Below are positions 35,637 through 44,220 of a stretch of DNA of 64,000 bases, piece after piece. Source of the DNA: CAVXYG01 sp963766005 (lineage in GTDB: Bacteria; Actinomycetota; Actinomycetes; S36-B12; GCA-2699445); the NCBI GenBank assembly GCA_963766005.1, contig CAVXYG010000008.1, positions 573,203 through 637,202 on the forward strand, written 5' to 3'. Every line of letters starts with the position of its first letter. The stretch's first letter is position 1. The notes under the pieces are model-generated. The model ran no database searches and had not been told where the DNA came from. It saw only the letters and a program-made list of their open reading frames with translations. Position numbers and translations under genes: made by a program.

Positions 35637-36595
35637 GCGCTACCCCGACGCCGGTGGTCGGCGGGGTCGTGCGCCCCACCGGTCCCTTGCAGTATCGCGC
35701 CGAGGTGATCGCGACCAGGAAGGCCGGCCGGTACCGGGTGCTCACACTGACCGCGCCGGGAATCCCTGGGCGGGCGCGGCCGGGCCACTTCGCCGCCGTG
35801 GCGATCGGCGACGAGCGGTCCGGCATGCTGCTGCGCCGAGCGTTCTCGATCTATCGCGTGGAGCGCAAGGGAGCCGCCGGCGGCGTCATGGAGCTGGTGG
35901 TGTCCGCGCACGGGCCCGGAACCGTCTGGCTCACCGAGCGCCGCCGGGGCGATGTCGTCGACGTGATCGCCCCGCTCGGCCAGCCGTTCTCGCTGCCGAA
36001 AGCACCCGTGGCGGCCGTGCTCGTGGGCGGCGGCTACGGAGCGGCGCCGCTGTTCTGGCTGGCAGAGAGGCTGCAGGAGCGCGGATGCCGTGTCGATCTG
36101 GTGCTCGGAGCCGCCACCGAGGCGAAGCTGTTCGGTGTCCTGGAGGGCCGCCGGCTGGCGTCGAGCATGACCGTGACCACCGACGACGGTAGCGCCGGTG
36201 TCGCGGGCCGGGTCACCGATGTCCTCGGGGCCCTCATGGACGCCCACGACACCGACGTCGCCTACTCCTGCGGACCGATGCCGATGCTCAAGGCTGTGAC
36301 CGAGGTGGCGGCGGCCCGCGGTGCCCATTCGCAGACGGCCGTGGAGGAGGCGATGGCCTGCGGGATCGGGGTGTGCATGACGTGCGTGCTGCCGGTGGTC
36401 GGCAGCGATTCGGTGACGCGGATGGTGCGCTCGTGCGTCGCTGGCCCGGTGTTCGACGGTCACGCCGTGCGGTGGTCGGACGTGGGCACTGTGCCGCCCG
36501 ACTGCCTGGGGGCTCCGCAGCCCGTCGAGCCGGTGCTGGACCGGCAGCCCAAGCCGCTGCCCGGCACCGGGCGCCGCCGGGGCGGTGCGCGGTGA
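35633..36595 (+). CDS. pyrK: Dihydroorotate dehydrogenase B, electron-transfer subunit
   Basis: PyrK passes electrons from PyrD to NAD. The 320-residue protein has a flavodoxin-reductase-like FAD domain (LRRAFSIYRVE), an NAD domain (LVGGGYGAAPLFWLAERL) and a C-terminal [2Fe-2S] motif with cysteines in MACGIGVCMTCVLP and SCVAGPVFDG. Its presence next to pyrD implies the NAD-linked class 1B enzyme, not the quinone-linked class 2. It overlaps carB and pyrD by 4 bases each. Confidence 0.94.
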   Translation: MSATPTPVVGGVVRPTGPLQYRAEVIATRKAGRYRVLTLTAPGIPGRARPGHFAAVAIGDERSGMLLRRAFSIYRVERKGAAGGVMELVVSAHGPGTVWLTERRRGDVVDVIAPLGQPFSLPKAPVAAVLVGGGYGAAPLFWLAERLQERGCRVDLVLGAATEAKLFGVLEGRRLASSMTVTTDDGSAGVAGRVTDVLGALMDAHDTDVAYSCGPMPMLKAVTEVAAARGAHSQTAVEEAMACGIGVCMTCVLPVVGSDSVTRMVRSCVAGPVFDGHAVRWSDVGTVPPDCLGAPQPVEPVLDRQPKPLPGTGRRRGGAR

Positions 36596-37551
36596 GCGCG
36601 ACGGACGCGGGAGCAGTGCCCCCCGCGGGTGTCGACCTGTCGACGTCGCTGGCCTGGGCGCAACTGCCGCATCCGGTGCTGACCGCGTCCGGTTGCGCCG
36701 CGGCCGGACGGGAACTCGACCAGTACACCGATATCGCCGCGATCGGCGGTGTCGTGACCAAGAGCATCATGCTGCACGCGCGATCCGGTCGCCCGACGCC
36801 TCGAATGGCGGAGACCCCCAGCGGCATGCTCAACAGCATCGGGCTGCAGGGGCCGGGCATCGATGCCTTCCTGGAGCAGGATCTGCCCTGGCTGATCGAG
36901 CGAGGGGCGCGCCCGGTGGTCTCCATCGCGGGCGAGACGGTGGCCGAGTACACGGCCCTGGCGCAGCGGCTGCGGTCGGTGTCCGGCATCACCGCGATCG
37001 AGGTGAACATCTCCTGCCCGAATGTCGCCGAACGCGGCCTGGTGTTCGCGTGCAACCCGATGTCGGCTTCGTCGGTGGTGCACACCGTGCGCCGCCACAG
37101 CAACCCGTCGGTGCCCGTCTTCGCGAAGCTGTCGCCGGACGTCACCGACATCACCGAGATCGCGGCGGCGGTCGTGAACGCCGGTGCCGATGGCGTGTCG
37201 GTGATCAACACGCTGCTCGGTATGGTCATCGACACCGAGTCGCTGCGACCGGCGCTCGCCGGTGTCACCGGCGGGCTGTCCGGACCGGCCATTCGCCCGG
37301 TGGCGGTGCGCGCTGTCTACCAGATCCGCGCGGCCTTTCCGGAGCTGCCGATTCTCGGGATGGGCGGTATCGCCACCGGCAACGATGCGCTGGAGTTCAT
37401 CCTCGCCGGCGCCAACGCCGTCAGTGTCGGCACGGCGGTGTTCCACGATCCGGCTGCCGTCGCGCGGGTCGGCGTGGAGTTGGCAGACCTGCTCGCGGCG
37501 CGCGGGTTCGGCTCCGTGGCCCAAGCAGTGTCCTACGCCCACCGGGACTGA
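36592..37551 (+). CDS. pyrD: Dihydroorotate dehydrogenase (class 1B), catalytic subunit
   Basis: PyrD oxidises dihydroorotate to orotate on FMN. The 319-residue barrel has TKSIM, EVNISCPNV with the catalytic cysteine typical of class 1, VFAKLSPDVTDI, NTLLGM, and LGMGGIATGNDALEF. GTG 36592 overlaps the pyrK stop. It is the last gene of the run; a 20-bp inverted repeat follows 46 bases after the stop. The next step, PyrF, is encoded 1.8 kb away. Confidence 0.95.
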   Translation: MSATDAGAVPPAGVDLSTSLAWAQLPHPVLTASGCAAAGRELDQYTDIAAIGGVVTKSIMLHARSGRPTPRMAETPSGMLNSIGLQGPGIDAFLEQDLPWLIERGARPVVSIAGETVAEYTALAQRLRSVSGITAIEVNISCPNVAERGLVFACNPMSASSVVHTVRRHSNPSVPVFAKLSPDVTDITEIAAAVVNAGADGVSVINTLLGMVIDTESLRPALAGVTGGLSGPAIRPVAVRAVYQIRAAFPELPILGMGGIATGNDALEFILAGANAVSVGTAVFHDPAAVARVGVELADLLAARGFGSVAQAVSYAHRD

Positions 37552-37596
37552 CGAAGCATCGGGCACCGCCCGCCGGTCGCTGGCCGGTCGCTGGCA

Positions 37597-37644
37597 TTGA
37601 TCGTCGCGAATTCCCGTACTGGAGCGGGAATTCGTCGCGATCAA
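37597..37644 (+). terminator. Strong hairpin after pyrD (20-bp inverted repeat)
   Basis: The arm at 37597-37616 (ttgatcg...aattcccg) and the arm at 37625-37644 (cgggaatt...cgatcaa) are near-perfect inverted repeats with an 8-base loop tactggag. It follows the last pyr gene and precedes the convergent lipoprotein gene, so a bidirectional terminator is likely. The unusually A/T-containing stem stands out in this GC-rich DNA. Confidence 0.65.
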
Positions 37645-37770
37645 CGCCCGGCCAAGCCGCGGCCCGGCGCCGGCCAAGCCGCGGCCGCGATCAACGCCCG
37701 GCCAAGCCGAGGCCGCGGTCAACGCCCGGCCAAGCCGCGGCCGCGGTGCCGGCCAAGCGCGGCCGGCGTC
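37641..37770. repeat. 28-bp tandem repeats after pyrD
   Basis: The unit tcaacgcccggccaagccg... occurs at 37641, 37691-37718 and 37719-37746, the last two adjacent and differing by one base, with partial copies around them. The first copy begins inside the right arm of the hairpin. The array fills most of the gap between pyrD and the convergent lipoprotein gene. Confidence 0.8.
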
Positions 37771-37830
37771 GGCGCCAGGCGTCCAGGCCGGTCCGCGACG
37801 TCCGGCCAGGTGCAGCCTCCGACGATGCGC

Positions 37831-39156
37831 TTACAGGAACCGCTGGCAGTGGGGCCACTGCCCGGGCCCGGCCCGGTCGTACAGGATCTGGGCGCGATAG
37901 GTCTGCTCACCGGAGCTGGCGCTGGATGCTGCCCCTGAGCCGCCCATGGACTGCCACGTGGGCACGCTGAACTGGTACAGCCCGTGATACAGGCCGTTGG
38001 AGCTCACGATCGACGGGTTGCCCCCGGATTCGCATTGCGCCAGGCCCGGCCAGTTGCGTGCCTGTGCGGCCCCGGACGGCTCGCCCATGTTGCGCGACCA
38101 GCTGCCGCCACCGCCGCCGGACGGATTGGGTGCCGGTGCGGGTGCGGGTGCCGGTGCCGCTGCGGGTTCCGGTTCGGGCTCGGGCTCGGGTGAGGGTGTC
38201 GGGCTCGGCGGGGGCGTGGGAGTGGGGCTCGCAGGCACCGCCTCCGCCGGGATGAGGCCCTGCTCGGCGGCCCAACTCGCGGCGACCCACTGTGGCGGAT
38301 ACCCCTCGATGCTGACGCGGCCGTGCGCCGCACGCAGTTCCGCGGTCGTGAGCAGTTCCTCGACGCTGCCGATGAGTTCCAGCACCTCCTCGGAGGCCGA
38401 CTCCGAGCCCACCAGCGCCACGACGTTGTTGGCCACCTCGAGGTCTCGGTCGTCCTCCAGGACCACGAAGCCTCGCTGATCCACTGCGGGATCGGTGGCG
38501 AAGACCATGCCGACGTCGATGTCGCCCACCTCGAGCGCGTTCAGTGTGTTCGGCCCGGCGGTGTCGAGCTCGACCACCTCCTGGAACGTGATGTCGTAGA
38601 CCTCCTTCAGGCCGCCCAGGCAGAACTCCGCACCTTGGCACGCAGCCGGACCGCCGAAGACCAGCTCGCCGCTGACGGCCGCGAGGTCGCTCAGCGTGGC
38701 GAGGTCTTGCTCCTGAGCATCGGCGGCCCTCACGGCGAACTGCAGTTGGTTCTGCGCCGGCGCCGGATCGGTCACGACGACGCCGTAGGGCTCCAGCAGA
38801 TCGCGCAGCGCCTGGGCCGTGGCCTCCGTGTCCCCGGTGGCCACATCCTCGGCCTCGGGGCCGTTGATGGCGGTGTTCGCGGTCTCGGTCACCGACCCGA
38901 GGTAGTCGGGCACCAGGTCGACGGTCCCGTTGGTGAAGTCCTCGGAGAGCACTTCGCGGGTGGTGTAGTCGAAGGTTCGCTCCACTTCGATGCCCGCGTT
39001 CTCGAGCACGACGGCGTAGATCTCGGCGATCAACTCGTTCTCCTCGAAGGCGTACGCCGCGACGGTCATCCGCTCCGGAGTGTCTGGAGAGGAACTGCAG
39101 GAAGCCAGCAGCATCCCCAGTCCCAAGGCTGCGGCGAGGGTTGCCTTGATGCGCAT
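37831..39156 (-). CDS. Lipoprotein: OpuAC-type substrate-binding domain fused to an Rpf/transglycosylase-like domain
   Basis: The 441 residues have three parts. A lipobox LLASC puts the lipid on Cys20. Residues about 30-300 resemble quaternary-amine (OpuAC/ProX) binding proteins: EENELIAEIYAVVLENAGIEV, REVLSEDFTNGTVDLVPDYLGSV and NTLNALEVGDIDVGMVF. A Pro/Glu/Ala linker (about 305-346) follows. Residues about 365-441 resemble actinobacterial transglycosylase/resuscitation-factor domains: LAQCESGGNPSI with probable catalytic Glu376, then GLYHGLYQFSVPTWQSMGG and QILYDRAGPGQWPHC. No permease or ATPase gene adjoins it. The join is in one frame without stops. The start has a gaggag site. The combined function is unknown. 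Confidence 0.85.
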   Translation of the reverse strand: MRIKATLAAALGLGMLLASCSSSPDTPERMTVAAYAFEENELIAEIYAVVLENAGIEVERTFDYTTREVLSEDFTNGTVDLVPDYLGSVTETANTAINGPEAEDVATGDTEATAQALRDLLEPYGVVVTDPAPAQNQLQFAVRAADAQEQDLATLSDLAAVSGELVFGGPAACQGAEFCLGGLKEVYDITFQEVVELDTAGPNTLNALEVGDIDVGMVFATDPAVDQRGFVVLEDDRDLEVANNVVALVGSESASEEVLELIGSVEELLTTAELRAAHGRVSIEGYPPQWVAASWAAEQGLIPAEAVPASPTPTPPPSPTPSPEPEPEPEPAAAPAPAPAPAPNPSGGGGGSWSRNMGEPSGAAQARNWPGLAQCESGGNPSIVSSNGLYHGLYQFSVPTWQSMGGSGAASSASSGEQTYRAQILYDRAGPGQWPHCQRFL

Positions 39157-39336
39157 CAGTGCTCCTCAGTCAGTCCGGTCGCGCAGGATCCGCGACACAC
39201 CACTCTCCGACGGTAGAGGCTTGGCAGCGCGGTTGCGCCGCGGACGAACGATCGCTCGACCATTGGCATCTGACCTGGGCCGGATCACGGCCGCGGGGTA
39301 GAGTCGATCCAAATTCGGCAGGCAGGGGAGGGGTCG

Positions 39337-40044
39337 ATGACGGATCGGGCGCCGATCGCGGTGGCACTGGACTCCCCGGACCTCGACCGTGTCGCCGGGT
39401 GGGCGGAGGCGGTCGCACCGTACGTGACGACGGCCAAAGTGGGGTTGGAGCTGTTCCTCGCCCACGGTCGCTCCGCCGTGGCAGCCTTGGCCGACGCGCA
39501 ATCCGGCGAGGGATTGCAGCTGTTCTTGGACCTGAAGCTGCACGACATCCCCAACACGGTCGCGGGCGCGGTGCGATCCCTGGCAGACCTGCGCCCCGCA
39601 TACCTGACGGTCCATGCGACCGGAGGCGCTGCCATGATCGAAGCGGCCGCGCGTCAGGCGCCCCGCACGCGCATCACGGCGGTGACCGTCCTGACCTCGT
39701 TGACCTCCGACGACCTCGCTGCGATAGGCCTGTCCGGACCACCGCGGGAGGCCGCAGTCCGGCTCGCGGCGCTCGCCGTCGACGCCGGCGCCGGCGCCAT
39801 CGTCTGCAGCCCCCAGGAGGTCGCTGCCATCCGTGCCGCGGTGCCGGATTGGGTGCATCTGATCACGCCGGGCATCCGGCCGGCCGGATCGGCGGTCGGA
39901 GATCAACGGCGGACGGCAACGCCCGCCGATGCAGTGGCCGACGGTGCCGACCTGCTCGTGGTGGGCCGGCCCATCACCGGTGCCGACGATCCCGCCGCGG
40001 CAGCGGCAGCGATCGCCGCAGAGGTTCGTGAGGCTGCACGGTGA
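39337..40044 (+). CDS. pyrF: Orotidine 5'-phosphate decarboxylase (type 1)
   Basis: PyrF makes UMP from OMP. The 235-residue protein has the catalytic tetrad motif LDLKLHDIPNTV and the C-terminal LVVGRPITGADDP phosphate site of the type 1 class; many actinobacteria have the larger type 2 form instead. ATG 39337 follows a ggggagggg site. A possible TAGAGT -10 box lies at 39299. It is separated from the pyr operon by the lipoprotein gene on the other strand, and overlaps the mIHF gene by 4 bases. Confidence 0.94.
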   Translation: MTDRAPIAVALDSPDLDRVAGWAEAVAPYVTTAKVGLELFLAHGRSAVAALADAQSGEGLQLFLDLKLHDIPNTVAGAVRSLADLRPAYLTVHATGGAAMIEAAARQAPRTRITAVTVLTSLTSDDLAAIGLSGPPREAAVRLAALAVDAGAGAIVCSPQEVAAIRAAVPDWVHLITPGIRPAGSAVGDQRRTATPADAVADGADLLVVGRPITGADDPAAAAAAIAAEVREAAR

Positions 40045-40583
40045 TGCCGGCCGTGTCCCCCGCGGCGGCCGCAACGCTTGGTGTTGCGCAACCGGAGCGC
40101 CCCGTTGTGCCGCGCGGCAGGCAGCGTGCCACCACGCGCCCGGAGCCTTCGCCCGGGAGCGCATTCGCGGGGCGCGAGCAGCCGGGTCGGTCCGACGCAC
40201 CGACTGCGGCACGCGGTCCGGCACCGGGACTGCCGGACGCTGCGGACGCCCGGCTGGCTGGCAGCGCCGCGGCAACAGCTGCTCGGCGGGCCCGTGCCGA
40301 GGCAAAACGCCAGCTGTCGTTTTCGGGGGAGTCGCTGCGACGCACTGTGGACATCTGCCGGGGCAGCGATGGCCGCCAGGTACGCCGGATGCCCGTGGTC
40401 GAGCTGCTGGCCGCCATGCCCGGTGTGGGTCCCCGTCGGGCCGAGGACCTCGCAGCCGAGGCTGGGATCGCCCCTGGCCGACGCCTGGCGGGACTCGGTC
40501 CGGCGCAGGTGGAACGACTGGCGGCACTGATCGACGCCCGGGCCGCCCGCCGCCTCGCGCGCCGGACACCGGCAGCGCCGTGA
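40041..40583 (+). CDS. mihF: Actinobacterial integration host factor (mIHF/sIHF) with a long N-terminal extension
   Basis: Residues about 76-168 of this 180-residue protein match the actinobacterial IHF nucleoid protein: ATAARRARAEAKRQL, then MPVVELLAAMPGVGPRRAEDLAAEAGIA and GRRLAGLG, which form the helix-hairpin-like DNA-binding core. The usual protein is about 105 residues. Here about 75 extra residues, rich in Ala, Pro, Arg and Gly, come first. GTG 40041 overlaps the pyrF stop. I see no ATG or TTG, and only an early GTG, that would give the short form. The gene sits between pyrF and gmk as in Streptomyces. Confidence 0.88.
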   Translation: MMPAVSPAAAATLGVAQPERPVVPRGRQRATTRPEPSPGSAFAGREQPGRSDAPTAARGPAPGLPDAADARLAGSAAATAARRARAEAKRQLSFSGESLRRTVDICRGSDGRQVRRMPVVELLAAMPGVGPRRAEDLAAEAGIAPGRRLAGLGPAQVERLAALIDARAARRLARRTPAAP

Positions 40584-41266
40584 CGGCGGCGAACCCCGCC
40601 CACCCGCGCGGGGTCGCGCTGGTGATTACCGGCCCCTCCGGCGTCGGCAAGGGCACGGTGGTCTCTGCGCTGCTGCGTCGGCGGCCCGACCTCTGGCTGT
40701 CCGTCTCGGCCACCACTCGAGCCCCGCGAGCCGGCGAGGCCGATGGCGAGCACTACTACTTCGTCTCGCCGGAACGGTTCGCCGAGATGGTCGAAGGCGG
40801 CCAGATGCTGGAGTGGGCGCAGTTCGCCGGGGCGTCCTACGGCACGCCTGCCGAACCGGTCCGCCGGCGGATCGCAGCGGGGGAGTCGGTGATTCTGGAG
40901 ATCGAGGTGCAGGGAGCGCGCCAGGTTCGCCGGGCTCTGCCCGATGCCACGTTCGTGTTCCTCGCCCCACCGTCCATGGCCGAACTGCGAGCCCGCCTGG
41001 TGGGCCGCGGTACCGAGGATCCGGCAGCCCAGCAACGGCGGATGGCCCGCGCCGAGCAGGAGATGGCGCTGAGGGGGGACTTCGACCTCGTCCTAGTCAA
41101 CGACGAGGTCGATCGGGTCGTGTCCGCGTTGCTAGACTTGATACCTGAACCGCCGCTCTCAACGTCCGCCGTCGATCATCGGGCGTTGCGCGGGAATCGC
41201 GCTGCGAATGCTGACGCCGAATCCGGTTCGACAACGCGTACCAGGGAAGGCAGTCTCGACTCGTGA
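40580..41266 (+). CDS. gmk: Guanylate kinase
   Basis: Gmk phosphorylates GMP to GDP. The 228-residue protein has the P-loop ITGPSGVGKGTV, the GMP-binding SVSATTRAPRAGEADGEHYYF, EIEVQGARQV and the lid segment RLVGRGTEDPAAQQRR. About 30 residues at the C-terminus are not conserved. GTG 40580 overlaps the mIHF stop, and its own stop overlaps rpoZ (GTGA). Confidence 0.96.
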   Translation: MTAANPAHPRGVALVITGPSGVGKGTVVSALLRRRPDLWLSVSATTRAPRAGEADGEHYYFVSPERFAEMVEGGQMLEWAQFAGASYGTPAEPVRRRIAAGESVILEIEVQGARQVRRALPDATFVFLAPPSMAELRARLVGRGTEDPAAQQRRMARAEQEMALRGDFDLVLVNDEVDRVVSALLDLIPEPPLSTSAVDHRALRGNRAANADAESGSTTRTREGSLDS

Positions 41267-41622
41267 CCACATCTCGCCCCGAAGGAATCACCCATCCCTC
41301 GATTGATGAACTGCTGGAGACCACCGAGTCGAAGTACTCGCTGGTGATCTACGCGGCGCGGCGCGCCCGCCAGATCAACTCCTATTTCACTCCGACCGAG
41401 GGGATGCTGCAGTTCGTCGGACCGCTGGTGGAGTTCCACCAGCAGGAGAAGCCGATGTCGATCGCCTTGCGCGAGATCCACCAGGGAGCCGTCCGGGCCG
41501 TCTCGGCCAGCGAGCAGGCCGAGGCCGCCCGCCTCGCAGCCGAGGAGGCCGCGCAGCAGGCCCCGGCCACCGAGGGCGACCCGCTGGGCTGGGATCAGGC
41601 GAGCGGCGACACCGCGGTGTGA
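41263..41622 (+). CDS. rpoZ: RNA polymerase omega subunit
   Basis: Omega helps fold the beta' subunit and assemble RNA polymerase. The 119-residue protein starts TSRPEGITHPSIDELLE, continues SKYSLVIYAARRARQINSY with the conserved omega core, and has LSIAL-type helices MSIALREIHQGAV. The Ala/Glu-rich tail is variable. It is coupled by 4-base overlaps to gmk and coaBC. Confidence 0.96.
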   Translation: MTTSRPEGITHPSIDELLETTESKYSLVIYAARRARQINSYFTPTEGMLQFVGPLVEFHQQEKPMSIALREIHQGAVRAVSASEQAEAARLAAEEAAQQAPATEGDPLGWDQASGDTAV

Positions 41623-42860
41623 TGGCGAGCTCGGACCCCCCGGATCGGATCGCGCCGCGGTCCGTCGTCCTCGGAGTCGGCGGCGGCATCGCCGCGTACA
41701 AGTCCTGCAGCCTGCTGCGGCTGCTGCTCGAGGCCGGCCACGAGGTGACCGTTGTCCCCACGCAGGCTGCGCTGCGCTTCGTCGGCGAGGCGACGTGGGC
41801 GGCGCTCTCGGGCCGCGATGCCGCAACCGGGGTCTGGGACCATGTCGCCGATGTGCCCCACGTGCGCCTCGGACAAGCAGCGGACCTGGTCATCCTCGCC
41901 CCGGCAACGGCGGATCTGCTGGCAAAGGCGGCCCACGGCCTGGCCGACGACTTGCTCACCAACACGCTGTTGACAGCGCGCTGCCCGGTCGTCGTGGCGC
42001 CGGCGATGCACACGGAGATGTGGCAGCATCCGGCTACCCAGGCCAATGTGGCGACGCTCCGCTCCCGCGGTGTGCTGGTCGTCGACCCGGCCTCGGGCAG
42101 GTTGACCGGGGCGGATAGCGGGCCGGGCCGGCTGCCGGAGCCGCAGGACCTGTTCGATGTCGCGGCCGCTGTGCTCCATCGAGGGACGGCCGTCCAGGAC
42201 CTCGCCGGTCGTCGCGTCGTCGTCAGCGCCGGCGGGACGCGCGAGGCCGTCGATCCGGTGCGGTTCGTGGGTAATCGCTCCTCGGGCCGGCAGGGGTACG
42301 CCCTGGCCAAGGCCGCAGCGTTGCGGGGTGCCGAAGTCGTGCTCGTCGCCGCGAACGTCGGCTTGCCGGATCCGCACGGTGTCACGGTGGTGCCGGTCGT
42401 CAGCGCGCGCGAGATGCACACGGCCGTCGATGCCGCAGCACCGGCTGCCGACGCCGTGGTGATGGCCGCAGCCGTCGCCGACTACCGTCCCGCCGATACT
42501 GCCGCGGTGAAGATCAAGAAGGATGCCCGCATCGGGCCGCCCACGATCGCCATGATCGAGAACCCGGACATCCTGGCCGGACTCGTCGCCCGGCGCCAGC
42601 CTGGTCAGGTGGTGGTGGGGTTCGCGGCGGAGACCGGCGACGAGCGCGGCTCGGTGCTCGAGCACGGTCTGGCGAAGCTGCGGCGCAAGGGGTGCGACCT
42701 GCTCGTCATCAATCCGGTCGGGCAGCGATTGGGCTTCGGCTCCGCCGACAACGAGGCGACGATCGCCGGCGCCGACGGCCGATCGGTCACCGTGCCCCGC
42801 GGCCCCAAGGAGGTCCTCGCCCACGCAGTCTGGGACGAGGTCCTGGCCCGCCTCGATTGA
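41619..42860 (+). CDS. coaBC: Phosphopantothenoylcysteine decarboxylase/phosphopantothenate-cysteine ligase
   Basis: CoaBC carries out two consecutive steps of coenzyme A synthesis. The N-terminal flavoprotein CoaC domain (about 1-190) has LGVGGGIAAYKSCSLLR and PAMHTEMWQHPATQAN. The C-terminal CoaB domain has VVSAGGTREAVDPVRFVGNRSSGRQGYALA, the KIKKD motif and INPVGQRLGFGSADNE. The 413 residues fit. The start may be GTG 41619 (overlapping rpoZ) or ATG 41622. Confidence 0.95.
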   Translation: MMASSDPPDRIAPRSVVLGVGGGIAAYKSCSLLRLLLEAGHEVTVVPTQAALRFVGEATWAALSGRDAATGVWDHVADVPHVRLGQAADLVILAPATADLLAKAAHGLADDLLTNTLLTARCPVVVAPAMHTEMWQHPATQANVATLRSRGVLVVDPASGRLTGADSGPGRLPEPQDLFDVAAAVLHRGTAVQDLAGRRVVVSAGGTREAVDPVRFVGNRSSGRQGYALAKAAALRGAEVVLVAANVGLPDPHGVTVVPVVSAREMHTAVDAAAPAADAVVMAAAVADYRPADTAAVKIKKDARIGPPTIAMIENPDILAGLVARRQPGQVVVGFAAETGDERGSVLEHGLAKLRRKGCDLLVINPVGQRLGFGSADNEATIAGADGRSVTVPRGPKEVLAHAVWDEVLARLD

Positions 42861-42881
42861 CCGGTGGCCCCACCGTCCCGC

Positions 42882-42900
42882 CCTTCGGGACGCCCCGATG
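42882..42900 (+). terminator. Short GC hairpin after coaBC
   Basis: cgtcccgcccttcgggacg folds into a 7-bp stem with a small loop, 22 bases after the coaBC stop, without a U tract. It could end the pyrF-coaBC unit before the metK promoter. Confidence 0.4.
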
Positions 42901-42930
42901 GGGTTGCGCGGTCTTGTCGGAGCCGCGGTG

Positions 42931-42936
42931 TACTGT
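42931..42936 (+). promoter_or_regulatory. -10 box of metK
   Basis: TACTGT fits the TANNNT pattern and would give a leader of about 70 nt. I see no SAM-riboswitch signature in that leader. Confidence 0.4.
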
Positions 42937-43013
42937 CGCCGAGAGAGCCGACCCCCCGGGCGGATGCTCAGGAAGACCACCGACCGCCGACCGACTGCCA
43001 CGAGGGATGAGCC

Positions 43014-44207
43014 ATGTCCAAGCGTCTGTTCACATCCGAATCGGTGACCGAGGGCCATCCGGACAAGATGGCCGACAAGATCAGCGACTCGATCCTCGAT
43101 GATCTGCTGCGGCAGGATCCGGGCAGCCGCGTCGCGGTGGAGACGCTGCTCACGACCGGCCAGGTGCACGTCGCCGGCGAGGTGACCACCGCGGGCTACG
43201 CCGATGTCGCCGAGATCGTGCGCAAGGTCGTGCTCGGCATCGGCTACGACTCCTCGACCAAGGGCTTCGACGGCGAGTCCTGCGGTGTCTCGGTGTCCAT
43301 CGGCAAGCAGTCCCCCGATATCGCCCAGGGCGTCGACGACGCGATCGAGCAGCGCGAGGGGGAGGCAGGCGACCCGCTCGACCAGCAGGGCGCCGGGGAC
43401 CAGGGGCTGATGTTCGGCTACGCCTGCACCGATACCGACGAGCTGATGCCGCTGCCGATCCATCTGGCGCACCAGCTGTCGCATCGCCTGGCACGCGTGC
43501 GCCACGAGAATGTCCTGGAGTACCTGCGCCCGGACGGCAAGACGCAGGTCACGATCGAATACCACGGCGACCGACCGGTCCGGCTCGACACCGTTGTGCT
43601 CTCCACCCAGCATGCCGACGGGGTGTCGCTGTCCGGGACGCTGGCGCCGGACATCAAGAAGCACGTGGTCGACCCGGTCCTGGAGGCCATCGACCTGCCG
43701 TACGACGGCTACCGCCTGCTGGTCAACCCAACCGGAAAGTTCGTCGTTGGCGGTCCGATGGGTGACGCCGGGCTGACGGGCCGCAAGATCATCGTGGACA
43801 CCTATGGCGGCATGGCTCGCCATGGTGGCGGGGCGTTCTCCGGCAAGGATCCCTCCAAGGTGGATCGCAGCGCCGCCTACGCCATGCGGTGGGTGGCCAA
43901 GAACGTGGTCGCCGCCGGACTGGCGCAGCGCTGCGAGGTGCAGACCGCCTACGCCATCGGCAAGTCCCACCCCGTGGGGCTGTTCGTGGAGACCTACGGC
44001 ACCGGTGTCGTTGCCGACCTGCAGATCGCCGACGCCATCCGCGACGTGTTCGACCTGCGGCCGGCGGCGATCATCCGTGACCTCGACCTGCTGCGGCCGA
44101 TCTTCGCCGAGACCTCCAACTACGGCCACTTCGGCCGTGAGCTGCCCGATTTCACCTGGGAGCGCACGGATCGCGCGGACGCCCTCGTCGCCGCCGTGAA
44201 GGGCTGA
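43014..44207 (+). CDS. metK: S-adenosylmethionine synthetase
   Basis: MetK makes S-adenosylmethionine from methionine and ATP. The 397-residue protein has TSESVTEGHPDKMADKISD, the signature GAGDQGLMFGYA, and GGGAFSGKDPSKVDRS, the phosphate-binding loop with conserved lysines. ATG 43014 has an acgagggatg site close upstream. It stands between coaBC and priA, as in related actinobacteria. Confidence 0.97.
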   Translation: MSKRLFTSESVTEGHPDKMADKISDSILDDLLRQDPGSRVAVETLLTTGQVHVAGEVTTAGYADVAEIVRKVVLGIGYDSSTKGFDGESCGVSVSIGKQSPDIAQGVDDAIEQREGEAGDPLDQQGAGDQGLMFGYACTDTDELMPLPIHLAHQLSHRLARVRHENVLEYLRPDGKTQVTIEYHGDRPVRLDTVVLSTQHADGVSLSGTLAPDIKKHVVDPVLEAIDLPYDGYRLLVNPTGKFVVGGPMGDAGLTGRKIIVDTYGGMARHGGGAFSGKDPSKVDRSAAYAMRWVAKNVVAAGLAQRCEVQTAYAIGKSHPVGLFVETYGTGVVADLQIADAIRDVFDLRPAAIIRDLDLLRPIFAETSNYGHFGRELPDFTWERTDRADALVAAVKG

Positions 44208-44220
44208 TCGGCAGGCCGCA

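Noticed and set aside
42861..43013. SAM riboswitch ahead of metK
   Set aside because: Only a short GC hairpin and a -10 box are evident; no SAM-I, II or IV core pattern was seen.
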